A stretch of 64,000 bases of DNA from Cyclobacteriaceae bacterium. GTDB taxonomy: Bacteria; Bacteroidota; Bacteroidia; Cytophagales; Cyclobacteriaceae. Below the pieces are notes generated by a model that made no database searches, was not told the origin of the DNA, and saw nothing but the letters and a program-made list of their open reading frames with translations. Location: contig JAEUUC010000013.1 of NCBI GenBank assembly GCA_016787665.1, positions 62,001-126,000 on the forward strand, read 5' to 3'. A program made the translations under genes and the position numbers. Positions 34,827-43,597 of this stretch are shown here, piece by piece (within the stretch, counting starts at the first letter, position 1; the number at the start of each line of letters is the position of its first letter).

Positions 34827-35629
34827 TAGCGTTTTTCAGCCGGTTTGACGTATAAAATCTCGTAGAGGATTTCAAAAAAGTGTTCAAAGTCCGGCAGGTT
34901 GTTGTGCCGGGCCCCCGCCACCGGATGCAAGAATACTTTTTCCGGGTAAAGGGCTTTCAACTTTTCACTTTGCGCGAACGAAATCAGCCGATCGTGTGTG
35001 CCGTGCACGATGTGGATGGGACAGTGCACGGTTTTCAGGTATTGATCTGTGCGAATGTCGTACTTCAGCATCCACCGCAGCGGGGTGAAGAAGATGTAAC
35101 GGTTGATGTTGTAGTAGAAACTGAAATACGGGGAGTCGAGGATGAGCAGGCGCGGGTTATTCCACGAGGCAATGCGCGCGGCAATGCCGCTGCCCCACGA
35201 GCGGCCGTAGAGTACAATCTGATCTTCGCGGTACTGCTGGTTCAGCCACTTGTAGATGTGCTGGGCATCGTTGAAAATTTTTTCCTGTGAGCGCGTGCCC
35301 CGGCTCTTGCCGAATCCGCGGTAGTCCATCATGAAAAAGTCGTAGCCGTTGCTGAGAAAATCCTTGGCAAACTTGCCCCAGCCCTTGATGCTTTTGGAAT
35401 TGCCTTTCAGGTAATACACGACTCCCCGTGTGTTGGGGACTTTAAAATGAATGCCGTTGATTTTTCCTCCATCCTCCATTTCAAAGTCCACTTCTTCGAA
35501 GGGGAACGGGTATTTGTATTCAAAGGTGTGGGACAGGCGCTCGGGGCGAAAGAAAAACAGATGCTGGAAAAAATAGAAGAACAGACAAAAGCCGACATAT
35601 AGGCCGGCCGGCAGGGCAATCCAGATCAT
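34826..35629 (-). CDS. Membrane-anchored alpha/beta hydrolase (ABHD13/BEM46-like), copy A
   Basis: 267 aa. N-terminal hydrophobic anchor, then an alpha/beta hydrolase domain with the nucleophile elbow LYGRSWGSG near residue 145, the family hallmark DYRGFGKSRG near 100, the acid in HGTHDRLI near 210 and a histidine in AGARHNNLPDFEHF near 245. This is the BEM46/ABHD13 group. Lies just upstream of the acyl-CoA ligase gene and downstream of a paralogue with the same layout, pointing to an old tandem duplication. Substrate unknown. Confidence 0.83.
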   Translation of the reverse strand: MIWIALPAGLYVGFCLFFYFFQHLFFFRPERLSHTFEYKYPFPFEEVDFEMEDGGKINGIHFKVPNTRGVVYYLKGNSKSIKGWGKFAKDFLSNGYDFFMMDYRGFGKSRGTRSQEKIFNDAQHIYKWLNQQYREDQIVLYGRSWGSGIAARIASWNNPRLLILDSPYFSFYYNINRYIFFTPLRWMLKYDIRTDQYLKTVHCPIHIVHGTHDRLISFAQSEKLKALYPEKVFLHPVAGARHNNLPDFEHFFEILYEILYVKPAEKR

Positions 35630-35655
35630 GCCACCGAAGGTAGCAAGAAATACGG

Positions 35656-36465
35656 TTATGGCAGCGCCTGCCGAAGGGCCTGGTGGTATTCGTCAAACTC
35701 GCGCAGGTTGTGGTGGCTACCTTCGAGGATCACGGTAAACTGATCTTCGGGTGATAACTGCGCTTTCAGGCGTTCCGTACAGGCCAGCGGCACAATCCAG
35801 TCGTGCTCCCCGGCAATAATCACTTTGCGGCTGTTTACCTGGGCCAGGTGGCGGGTGTTGGAGAAGAAATGCCGGGCGGGCAGCCTGCGCAACGGGGCAA
35901 ACACCGCGGGGTAAACCACGCTTGCGATTTCGTCAAACGGAGTTTCCAGGATCAGCACAGGCGTGGGGTGGGTAATGGCGAGGCGCGAGGCCACGGCCGC
36001 TCCCAGCGAGCGGCCATATATAATAGTGTTCGGTGACTTGAATTGCTGTTGTGCCCACGCCCAGACGGTTTCGGCATCGCGGTACAAATGGTCTTCGGTT
36101 GGTTTGCCCGTGCTTTTGCCGTAGCCACGGTAGTCGATCATCAGCACATCGTAATGGCGCCAGGTAAAATCTTTGGCGTAGTTGCCCCACCGCTGAAGGT
36201 TATCGGCATTGCCGTGGAAGTAGAGCACGAGCCCGCGCGCGGAATCTTCAGCCGGAAAAAACAGGGCGCTGAGCTTTTCGCCATCCGGGGTAGGGAGGGT
36301 GAACTCGCGAAACGGTTGGTCAAATTGGAATGTGTGGTCGTGGGGCAGGGGGTCGCCCTGAAAAATGAAGCGATGCTGGAAGGTGTAGAGCACCAGGCAG
36401 GTGGCCAGGTAGAGGGCAAGCCCGATAACCACGATTCTGACCGTTGTTTTTGTTGCCCGATTCAT
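35656..36465 (-). CDS. Membrane-anchored alpha/beta hydrolase (ABHD13/BEM46-like), copy B
   Basis: 269 aa, paralogue of the gene at 34826 with the same order of motifs: anchor VIGLALYLATCLVLYTFQH, DYRGYGKSTGKP near 100, nucleophile IIYGRSLGAAVASR near 145, GEHDWIVP near 208 and a final histidine in GSHHNLREF near 248. The two copies are 26 bases apart. Divergence is considerable, so the duplication is not recent. Acts at the membrane; substrate unknown. Confidence 0.83.
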   Translation of the reverse strand: MNRATKTTVRIVVIGLALYLATCLVLYTFQHRFIFQGDPLPHDHTFQFDQPFREFTLPTPDGEKLSALFFPAEDSARGLVLYFHGNADNLQRWGNYAKDFTWRHYDVLMIDYRGYGKSTGKPTEDHLYRDAETVWAWAQQQFKSPNTIIYGRSLGAAVASRLAITHPTPVLILETPFDEIASVVYPAVFAPLRRLPARHFFSNTRHLAQVNSRKVIIAGEHDWIVPLACTERLKAQLSPEDQFTVILEGSHHNLREFDEYHQALRQALP

Positions 36466-36546
36466 TTCGGGGCAAAAATAGACCTTTCGTTTAATCTAAA
36501 ACTGTCTTGTTTTTGGGGAGATTACAGATTGGCAATTAACCTGACT

Positions 36547-37446
36547 TTATTTGAAGCATTGATCCAGAAACGCCTTGAGCGGATTCGTAACTGCGGTTTC
36601 ATTCGGGGCTCCAATGGCCTCGTTGATTCCCTCATGGTCATATTGGTTTGCTGTCACCTGACTGACGATTACCCCAACCGATTCTAATTTTGTAATGAAG
36701 TCATCCGCAAGACCGATCCTGTTTGCCGAGCCACGTTTGGCAATGAAAAAGTTTGGATGCGAGTTGTTTTGAGCAATTTGCTTTATAGGAGAGGCATTCA
36801 GCAAATCCGTTTGGTCGGTGCCAAAAGCATTGATGTAGGTTTCGTTGCCCGAGTTTACCTGGTCCGCTACGTTGTAGCCTTCTGTGTCAATACTGGCAAT
36901 TCCTTTGATTGTTGAAAGGGGAATACCACGCGCGGGCAAGAATGAATTACTGGTACCGGTTAATGAAACCAGATGAGCACCTGCGCTATGGCCCAGGAGC
37001 ACGATTTTGTTTTTCTCTCCCCCGAAGCTTGCCATGTTATCGTAAACCCATTTGACTGCGTCAGCTACGTCCTCGTTATGAATGGGAAACTTTACCCGGT
37101 TCGGGTCATTACTAAACGTTGAGGGGCTTAACCTGTAATTGACGCTGACAAATACATATCCCAACGAAGAAAACAGGGTCGTTTTGTTTTCCATTGAGTT
37201 GGCCTTGTCGCCAATAGCCCAGCCGCCACCATGTACATAGACTACAATGGGTCTACGGGCTGTCTGATCTTCGAAATAATAGACATCAAGGCTTACCAAG
37301 TTCGGGTCGACACCGGGTACGGTTTTGTACTGGATAGTTGTTTTGGTGTATAGCTGTGGTTCCATTCGAGTTTCATCCTCGCCCGAACAACCGGTGAGGA
37401 AAAAGATAAAGCTGATTAATGCGGCAAGTGAGTAGACGATTCGCAT
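36547..37446 (-). CDS. Lipoprotein esterase/lipase (HSL-like alpha/beta hydrolase)
   Basis: 299 aa. Lipoprotein signal with lipobox LTGC (Cys20). The oxyanion motif HGGGW starts at residue 72 and the nucleophile is Ser154 in LGHSAGAHLV, the pattern of the hormone-sensitive-lipase/BD-FAE family of carboxylesterases. Likely anchored in the periplasm or outer membrane and hydrolysing acetyl or short-chain esters; BD-FAE-type enzymes often deacetylate polysaccharides. The GH16 gene further along would fit but is about 2 kb away. Confidence 0.83.
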   Translation of the reverse strand: MRIVYSLAALISFIFFLTGCSGEDETRMEPQLYTKTTIQYKTVPGVDPNLVSLDVYYFEDQTARRPIVVYVHGGGWAIGDKANSMENKTTLFSSLGYVFVSVNYRLSPSTFSNDPNRVKFPIHNEDVADAVKWVYDNMASFGGEKNKIVLLGHSAGAHLVSLTGTSNSFLPARGIPLSTIKGIASIDTEGYNVADQVNSGNETYINAFGTDQTDLLNASPIKQIAQNNSHPNFFIAKRGSANRIGLADDFITKLESVGVIVSQVTANQYDHEGINEAIGAPNETAVTNPLKAFLDQCFK

Positions 37447-37710
37447 AACACGCGTTTGAATATTAGACGCCTGATCGTGGTGTTGGTTTAATTGAGATTG
37501 CGTTTCTCGGGCGTTTAAACGGAATGGTTTGCTTTTTGGTTAAGCTGCCAATATAGAAAAATGAAGTTCTTTTGTGCTGCTTGTCTAACCTCCTTCGCAC
37601 CGATTTAACTAAACGAACTGGATATGCGCTGTACGGTTATTGTGTATAAGGTGGCAGGGTAGTTGGTCTATCTTGGTGAGATGTCCAACTGGACATCCTC
37701 GTTGCAACCC

Positions 37711-39318
37711 TTACTTCGGAATCTGATTTCTTGGGTACTTTTCAATCACGACAAATACATCCTCACTTCCCTCTGGCTTTGTGAAGTAGGCTAAGAATAC
37801 GGCCTCGGTATTCTCGAAGGAAAACACGGCATTGTCGTGTTTCTTTTTTGTGTCTTTCACCCGAATTTGTTCAAACTCATCATAAATGGATGTCGGTCGT
37901 ATGCTGGTCGACAGGCCAAGTGTGGCTAAATCAATTGGAATTCTCGTGTAAATTCTTCGGCCAGCGGTTCTGATCTCGGGTGGCACGTAATAAAGAGGAA
38001 AGGCAATTTTTTCAGCCACATCCCTAAAGTCTATTGCGCCATAGCGGTTAGGCTGATTCATGTTTGAGGGGGCTAGATCACTTGAAGCAACCGTTACATT
38101 GATATACCCGAGTGAACTGATTTTTACGTCTCCAACGCCTTGGCCACTCCCTTCTTTTCCCATTGATCCAAGGACGATTTGGGCACCGTTCCGGTAATGT
38201 ATCCCGATAACCGGAGACGACTTGCGGGTTTGCTTTTGGAATTCAGGTCTAAGCCCTTCGGACGTCAACTCGGTATTTTCGGTGATGATGAATTTTGACC
38301 AATCCACCGAGTTCTCAATTTCCGATTGCGAGTATTTCCTTATCTCCTTTAAGGACGGTAAGTCAACAACAGATATTGAATACTCATCGTTGGTGAATCG
38401 AAGCGAGAATAGGTTGTTCTCATGCAAAAAACTGTTATGATCGGCCTTAACTGTAAAATGGTGACGCAGTTCCTGAACGGTGGCTTTACCGGTAGCCAGG
38501 TTAAGCGTGGTAATAAACGTGACATTTCGATTGAGTGATGCCGTTGGGTTCCCCGGAATATTAGTTACGGGCCCTCCATCATCATCCGAGATAAATACCA
38601 GTTGGTTACCCTTCACATAAAATTTGTTTTGATGCAAAAATGTTTCGAAAGAATTTTCCGGCAAGTCTTTTACTGGGAAGTAATCTTCCCGGTAAAACTG
38701 CCGAAAAGCCTTCCTGTCGGGAAGCTGAAACTCTTTTCTAACCACCCGTTGTGATGGCGTAACTAAACTGACTGAAACGGTGAATTTGTTTTTGTCTATA
38801 CCCACAATGTAGGTAGTGTCATTCTTTGAGTGGGTAACCAGGTATTGATCGTAGGGGTTAGTTCCGGTAAGGTTGGTAAACTGAGGTCGCAGCGATCCGT
38901 CCCGGGCGAACTTTAAGTATTGGAGGTTAGTCAGGGTAATGCGATCGGAGTTTGGCAACGTTTTACTGATTGTATAATAGGTATAAACAAAAAAGAAATC
39001 ACCCTTTGCCTCCATGTGAAACACCCGGTAGCGTTGACTTGAATTTGGACCGAGATCATAAACCTGAATAACGTTCCCGGTTGAGTCAATCAGATAAAAA
39101 AAATTTGCCATGAAAACGGGCAGCCCGGAGGGATCAATTTCACCTTTGTTCAGGTTCATTAGCATGACCCCGCGGTGCTCTACTGCGTAAATGAAACGCG
39201 TCTCTTTTTCTCTCTTGTTGATGTTTCCTTTAAAGACGATTTCCTGGGACTTAACAGCATGGCTGGGAAGCATTAATACCAGGCCAATGGCGAAAATGAA
39301 ATTTCGAAGTTTCTTCAC
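37711..39318 (-). CDS. Secreted protein of unknown function
   Basis: 535 aa with a signal peptide (MKKLRNFIFAIGLVLMLPSH). The rest is rich in beta strands and aromatic residues with no recognised domain; repeated strand-turn patterns (FFYLIDSTGNVIQVYDLG, LVFISDDDGGPVTNI) suggest a beta-propeller-like fold, which is inference only. Start M1 gives an ideal signal peptide. Gaps of 264 bases downstream and 88 upstream suggest a single-gene transcript. A perfect 7-bp hairpin GATGTCC/GGACATC (37680-37697) lies just past its stop, without a T run. Confidence 0.65.
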   Translation of the reverse strand: MKKLRNFIFAIGLVLMLPSHAVKSQEIVFKGNINKREKETRFIYAVEHRGVMLMNLNKGEIDPSGLPVFMANFFYLIDSTGNVIQVYDLGPNSSQRYRVFHMEAKGDFFFVYTYYTISKTLPNSDRITLTNLQYLKFARDGSLRPQFTNLTGTNPYDQYLVTHSKNDTTYIVGIDKNKFTVSVSLVTPSQRVVRKEFQLPDRKAFRQFYREDYFPVKDLPENSFETFLHQNKFYVKGNQLVFISDDDGGPVTNIPGNPTASLNRNVTFITTLNLATGKATVQELRHHFTVKADHNSFLHENNLFSLRFTNDEYSISVVDLPSLKEIRKYSQSEIENSVDWSKFIITENTELTSEGLRPEFQKQTRKSSPVIGIHYRNGAQIVLGSMGKEGSGQGVGDVKISSLGYINVTVASSDLAPSNMNQPNRYGAIDFRDVAEKIAFPLYYVPPEIRTAGRRIYTRIPIDLATLGLSTSIRPTSIYDEFEQIRVKDTKKKHDNAVFSFENTEAVFLAYFTKPEGSEDVFVVIEKYPRNQIPK

Positions 39319-39406
39319 AGTTCAGAAAATGGGATCAAGCAATGCTTAGGTTTCTGCCGGGGTAAATTTGATAAGAATTCTCCTGACCAGCAATGCCAAC
39401 CTCATT

Positions 39407-40189
39407 CTAACGATACACCCGCACGTAGTCAACCTCCAGGCGCTGGGGCCAGATCGAGTCGTCAATCCCCTCGCGGCCGCCCCAGTTTCCACCCACGGCA
39501 AGGTTGAGGATAAGAAAAAAGCGCTGATCGAAAGGCCACCCGGTGAAGTCATCGCTGGGTTCGCGCGTTACGGTGTGATAGCGTTTGTCGTCAACGAAAA
39601 AGTCAATTTTGTCTTCCCGCCAGTCAATGGCATACACATGAAAGGTATCCTGCGTATCGGCTACGGAGGTCTTGCCTTCCTTTTGAGTTTGTTTGATGTG
39701 GTTGTATTTCTCTGTGTGAATCGTTCCGTGAATTACTCCGGGGTCGTATCCCACGTGTTCCATAATGTCGATCTCACCGCTGGCCGGCCAGCCTCCGTAT
39801 TTCCAATCGGTACTCAGCATCCAGATAGCCGGCCACGTGCCCCGACCGCGAGGCAGTTTGGCCCGAACTTCTATTCGGCCGTAGCGCCAGTCGCCTTTGT
39901 GCCGGGTTAACAGCCGCGCGGAGGTATAGGCTTTACCAGCTACGGAATCCCGATGCGCTTCGATGATGAGGTGCCCGTTTTCGACTCGCGCATTGCGCTC
40001 CTGACGGGTGTAGTACTGCGCTTCATTGTTACCCCAGCCGCATACGTTGGGGCAACCATCACCCACATCGTAACTCCAATTCGTGGAATCGGGTGAGCCG
40101 GTGTAGTCAAACTCGTCCTGCCAAATGGGTTTTGGCTGGCACGAAACGAGCACGCACACCAGGGCGAGGATTGTGATCAGGTTCTTCAT
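39407..40189 (-). CDS. Glycoside hydrolase family 16 lipoprotein (beta-glucanase/laminarinase type)
   Basis: 260 aa. Lipobox LVSC (Cys17) indicates surface or periplasmic anchoring. The GH16 catalytic motif is complete: GEIDIMEH at residues 138-145, with nucleophile Glu139, Asp141 and acid/base Glu144. WPAIWML (119-125) and the closing LEVDYVRVYR are typical of the family. Expected to cut beta-1,3(4)-glucans such as laminarin. Overlaps the start region of the DUF2214 gene by one base; there is no SusC/SusD pair nearby, so this is not a visible polysaccharide-utilisation locus. Confidence 0.93.
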   Translation of the reverse strand: MKNLITILALVCVLVSCQPKPIWQDEFDYTGSPDSTNWSYDVGDGCPNVCGWGNNEAQYYTRQERNARVENGHLIIEAHRDSVAGKAYTSARLLTRHKGDWRYGRIEVRAKLPRGRGTWPAIWMLSTDWKYGGWPASGEIDIMEHVGYDPGVIHGTIHTEKYNHIKQTQKEGKTSVADTQDTFHVYAIDWREDKIDFFVDDKRYHTVTREPSDDFTGWPFDQRFFLILNLAVGGNWGGREGIDDSIWPQRLEVDYVRVYR

Positions 40190-40629
40190 CAGAAACGAAT
40201 TCCTTTCGCCATTAGCCCTGCAAGCAACGGAATAATAAACAGCAACAGAATTTCCAGCCGCAGCATCCAGAAGATAACGGGTGGCACGTTAACTGTTTCA
40301 CTTGGGTCGCCTTTACGGTGCTTCAAAAAGAAAACAGTAGGGTAGATGGAGAGCAGGCCGATGCCGACAAACAAGGTGAGTTTGATATGGAACACCGGGT
40401 TTGTTGAATAGAACTCAGCCGGTTTTCCGTAGCTGCCCAGCCACAACGTGAGGCCAACGGATACCAACGCGATGGCGGATAATCCATAGACCGCATCGAT
40501 ACGGGCGAGGCGCGCAATCTCCTGCCGGGTAAGAACGGGTTTCAGCAGCAGGTGCTCGGCTACGAGTGTACCCACGATGGAAAAAATGCTAATGAAGTGG
40601 AAATAACGAAGAAGCAGTTCGGTGGTCAT
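40189..40629 (-). CDS. DUF2214 family membrane protein
   Basis: 146 aa with four membrane segments (about residues 6-26, 50-68, 82-105 and 122-143). The N-terminal LLLRYFHFISIFSIVGTLVA and RIDAVYGLSAIALVSVGLTLW (21 residues split as RIDAVYGLSAIAL and VSVGLTLW) match DUF2214. Family function is unknown. Lies just downstream (on this strand) of the tRNA-Gly repeat region and one base before the GH16 gene. Confidence 0.8.
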   Translation of the reverse strand: MTTELLLRYFHFISIFSIVGTLVAEHLLLKPVLTRQEIARLARIDAVYGLSAIALVSVGLTLWLGSYGKPAEFYSTNPVFHIKLTLFVGIGLLSIYPTVFFLKHRKGDPSETVNVPPVIFWMLRLEILLLFIIPLLAGLMAKGIRF

Positions 40630-40669
40630 GCACTACGGTAAAAAGAGACTTCAATATCGATCTAAGAAT

Positions 40670-40980
40670 TTTGGGCTTTGCCCGAGCATCCTCGTCCCGT
40701 CCCGATAAAATCGGGAGTATCGGGACGGGACCCGCACCTACCGCCTTCAACACATTCAACTTGAGCGGGAAACGGGTCTCGAATGCCGGGCTTTGCCCGA
40801 GCATCCTCGTCCCGATTGTATCGGGACGGGACCCGCGAATCCATACTCACTGCGTTTAGTGAATCACACCCGAGCGGGAAACGGGCCTCGAATGCCGGGC
40901 TTTGCCCGAGCATCCTCGTCCCGATTGTATCGGGACGGGACCCGCGAATCCATACTCACTGCGTTTAGTGAATCACACCC
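40670..40980 (-). repeat. Tandem 109-bp repeats carrying copies of the tRNA-Gly 3' end
   Basis: Two near-identical 109-bp units (40763-40871 and 40872-40980, one base difference at the start region) and a diverged partial unit before them (40670-40762). Each full unit begins with GAGCGGGAAACGGGYCTCGA, which on the - strand is the T-arm and acceptor 3' half of the adjacent tRNA. The unit then contains the palindromes GGGCTTTGCCC and GTCCCGATTGTATCGGGAC. The next occurrence of the 22-base tRNA tail, at 40981, is the real gene. Confidence 0.9.
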
Positions 40981-40982
40981 GA

Positions 40983-41054
40983 GCGGGAAACGGGCCTCGA
41001 ACCCGCGACCTGCAGCTTGGGAAGCTGCCGCTCTACCAACTGAGCTACTCCCGC
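40983..41054 (-). tRNA. glyT: tRNA-Gly(CCC)
   Basis: 72 nt cloverleaf on the - strand: acceptor GCGGGAG / TTCCCGC, D arm GCTC..GAGC, anticodon stem GCAGC / GCTGC with loop TTCCCAA (anticodon CCC), T arm with TTCGAGG loop. No CCA encoded. It lies downstream of argH on the same strand. Immediately 3' of it come the 109-bp repeats that contain partial copies of its 3' end. Confidence 0.95.
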
Positions 41055-41177
41055 ATTTATCCTCCGAAGCTTTAGCGAAGGAGGATTTACCCCCCAGGCT
41101 TCAGCGAAGGATTGACCGATCACAATATTAAATAAAAATTTGAACTGATAACCTACTGCCGGGTTCTATCGACAACA

Positions 41178-42512
41178 CTATTCGTTGAGCAGGTTCTTCA
41201 GTGCCCGGTGGATGGTGGCGAAGTCAAAACCCATCAAAACGTTATTCATCATGGCCTGAATCTCCGGCAAGCAGAGGTTGCCCATGCTTCCTTCGTGCGT
41301 ATGCGTTACCTGGGCCGGAGCTGTGAATGTGCCGGATTCAATCTGCCGGCCTACCTGCCGGTAGGCGTCACGGAACGGAATGCCTTGCAACACCAACCGG
41401 TTAACTTCTTCCACGCTGAATAGAAATTTGTATTTGTCGTCTTTCAGCAAGTCTTCCTTTACGGTCATATTCGCGATCATGAGGTGCATCATCGACAAAC
41501 AACTGGTCAGGTCAGCAAAGGCCGGGAATATTTTCTCTTTTAGAATCTGGAAGTCGCGGTGATAGCCGGATGGCAAGTTGGTGGTGATGAGCGAAATTTC
41601 ATTGGGAAGAGCTTGCAGTGCGTTGCACCGCGCGCGAATGATTTCCAATACATCGGGGTTCTTTTTGTGCGGCATGATGGAGGAACCTGTGGTGAGTTCA
41701 TCCGGGAAGGAAATGAACGCAAAGTTCGGGTTCAGGTAAAGCGTACAATCCATCGCCAGCTTACCGAGCGTTGCCGCCAGGTTGGCGAGCGCGCTGGCCG
41801 TTATTCGTTCTGTTTTGCCGCGCCCCATTTGAGCGTATACCACGTTGTAGTTCAGGTCGGCAAAGCCCAGCAGCTCGGTAGTCATTTTTCGATTAAGCGG
41901 GAAGGAAGACCCGTACCCGGCTGCGGAGCCCAACGGGTTTTTGTTCACCACCTGGTAGGCCGCCTGGAGCGTAGTCAGATCATCGACAAAGCTCTCGGCA
42001 TATGCACCCAGCCATAATCCGAATGATGAGGGCATGGCGAGTTGAAGGTGCGTATAGCCCGGCAGCAGATGGTGTTTGTTTTGTTCAGCTTTTTGAATCA
42101 GCAAATCAAACAGCGCTTTGGTGTGCACGACAACGTGTTCTATCTCCGCCCGAAAGAAGAGTTTTATGTCAACCAACACCTGGTCGTTCCGGCTTCGGCC
42201 GCTGTGAATCTTCTTTCCCACATCGCCCAGTTTTTGTGTTAGCCAAAACTCGATTTGGGAATGCACATCTTCGACTGACGCGTCAAGCCTGAAATTACCT
42301 TTTTCGATTTCGCGGTAAATGGCCTTGAGCTCCCGCGACAGCACCGTGAACTCCTCCTGCGTCAGTAACCCAATCGAATTCAGCATGGTGATGTGAGCCA
42401 GAGAGCCCAGCACATCATAACCCGCGAGGTAAACATCCAACTCGCGGTCCTTTCCTGTGGTGAAATGCGTAACTTCATTCCGGGAGTCCTTGTCTTTTTG
42501 CCAGAGTTTCAT
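41178..42512 (-). CDS. argH: Argininosuccinate lyase
   Basis: Last step of arginine synthesis: argininosuccinate to arginine and fumarate. Fumarase/aspartase superfamily signature is visible as SSIMPHKKNPDVLE (about residues 276-289), with SGRSRNDQVLVD near 105 and the catalytic TGSS loop. 444 aa, normal. Last gene of the eight-gene arginine operon, overlapping argE by 4 bases. Confidence 0.95.
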   Translation of the reverse strand: MKLWQKDKDSRNEVTHFTTGKDRELDVYLAGYDVLGSLAHITMLNSIGLLTQEEFTVLSRELKAIYREIEKGNFRLDASVEDVHSQIEFWLTQKLGDVGKKIHSGRSRNDQVLVDIKLFFRAEIEHVVVHTKALFDLLIQKAEQNKHHLLPGYTHLQLAMPSSFGLWLGAYAESFVDDLTTLQAAYQVVNKNPLGSAAGYGSSFPLNRKMTTELLGFADLNYNVVYAQMGRGKTERITASALANLAATLGKLAMDCTLYLNPNFAFISFPDELTTGSSIMPHKKNPDVLEIIRARCNALQALPNEISLITTNLPSGYHRDFQILKEKIFPAFADLTSCLSMMHLMIANMTVKEDLLKDDKYKFLFSVEEVNRLVLQGIPFRDAYRQVGRQIESGTFTAPAQVTHTHEGSMGNLCLPEIQAMMNNVLMGFDFATIHRALKNLLNE

Positions 42513-43597
42513 GATGCCTGAGGTTGCGGGTTTCCGGTAGACGAAAGTGTTTCGATGAATTCGATGTACTTTTTGATGCCGGCTTCAATCTCGTCAACAA
42601 AGATATACTCGTCTGCGGAATGAGAGCGGGCCGAATCCCCCGGGCCCATCTTAAGGGAAGGCACGGGAATCAGCGCCTGATCGGATGTGGTGGGGGAGCC
42701 GTACAGGGGTATCCCCAGTTGTTTGGCGGCTCTGTACAACGGATGATTTTCCGATAAGGCGGAAGGACGGAGTCGGAGTGAGCGTGGCGTAACCTGGCAC
42801 CGAACATTGGCCCGGATGATGGCCAGCATGTCGTCCAACGTATAGGCGTCTGTGGCGCGCACATCCACGGTGAAGGTGCATTGAGGGGGCACCTGGTTGT
42901 GGGCCTGGCCCGCCTGAATCACGGTAACCGACATCTTCACCGGTCCTAATACATCCGAATGCTTGGGAAACGAAAACGTACGGAACCATTCGATATCGGG
43001 AAGTGCCTCGTAGATAGCGTTTATGCCTTCGTTTCGCGCAGCATGCCCGGCTTTGCCCAAGACTACACAGTCGAGCACCAGCAAGCCCTTTTCCGCAATG
43101 GCGGCTTTCATCAGCGTGGGTTCGCCCACGATGGCGCAATCAATCCGGGGCAGGTCGTTCCAAATCAACTCGATTCCCCCTGTGCCCGAGATTTCTTCTT
43201 CAGCTGTGGCGGCCAGCACGAGATTATATCCGAGGTCTTGCCGGTGATACAACTGACGAAACGCCTCCAGGAGCGACACGAGTGCACCACCAGCATCGTT
43301 GCTCCCCAAACCAAAGAGCTTTCCATCCTCCAGGGCAGGCGAGAAGGGATCGCGGGTGTAGGCAGGGTTGGGTTTCACCGTGTCGTGGTGAGAGTTCAGC
43401 AGCAAGGTGGGTTTATGCGAATCAAAATGGGCTTGCATCGCCCACACGTTATTCCCTTTTCGTTGAAACGCGATGTGGTGGAAAGACAGAAAGTCAGCGA
43501 GGATATCGGCCGTCCGGTTCTCTTCCCGACTAAACGAGGGAGTGGCGATCAGCTGTTGCAGCAAACTGACAGCGCTGGCAGCTGTTCCGGTCTTCAT
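42509..43597 (-). CDS. argE: Acylornithine deacylase (M20 peptidase family)
   Basis: 362 aa M20 metallo-hydrolase. Metal ligands appear in NSHHDTVK (about residue 70-77), the bridging aspartate in SNDAGGALVSL near 100, and the general base Glu in ATAEEEISGTGG near 132. By operon position between argB and argH it removes the acyl group from acyl-citrulline or acyl-ornithine. Since the carbamoyltransferase upstream acts on acyl-ornithine, the natural substrate should be N-acyl-citrulline. Overlaps argB by 4 bases and argH by 4. Confidence 0.9.
   Translation of the reverse strand: MKTGTAASAVSLLQQLIATPSFSREENRTADILADFLSFHHIAFQRKGNNVWAMQAHFDSHKPTLLLNSHHDTVKPNPAYTRDPFSPALEDGKLFGLGSNDAGGALVSLLEAFRQLYHRQDLGYNLVLAATAEEEISGTGGIELIWNDLPRIDCAIVGEPTLMKAAIAEKGLLVLDCVVLGKAGHAARNEGINAIYEALPDIEWFRTFSFPKHSDVLGPVKMSVTVIQAGQAHNQVPPQCTFTVDVRATDAYTLDDMLAIIRANVRCQVTPRSLRLRPSALSENHPLYRAAKQLGIPLYGSPTTSDQALIPVPSLKMGPGDSARSHSADEYIFVDEIEAGIKKYIEFIETLSSTGNPQPQAS

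Noticed and set aside
37680..37697. Hairpin GATGTCC/GGACATC as a terminator
   Set aside because: No T run follows on either strand, so termination is not supported; listed only as a hairpin in the note of the neighbouring gene.
40783..40968. 61-aa frames in the tandem repeat next to tRNA-Gly
   Set aside because: Frames merely follow the 109-bp repeats and include the tRNA tail; not coding.
40670..40980. Possible CRISPR array
   Set aside because: Units are contiguous 109-bp tandem repeats without unique spacers, and they contain the tRNA 3' end; no cas genes are present.
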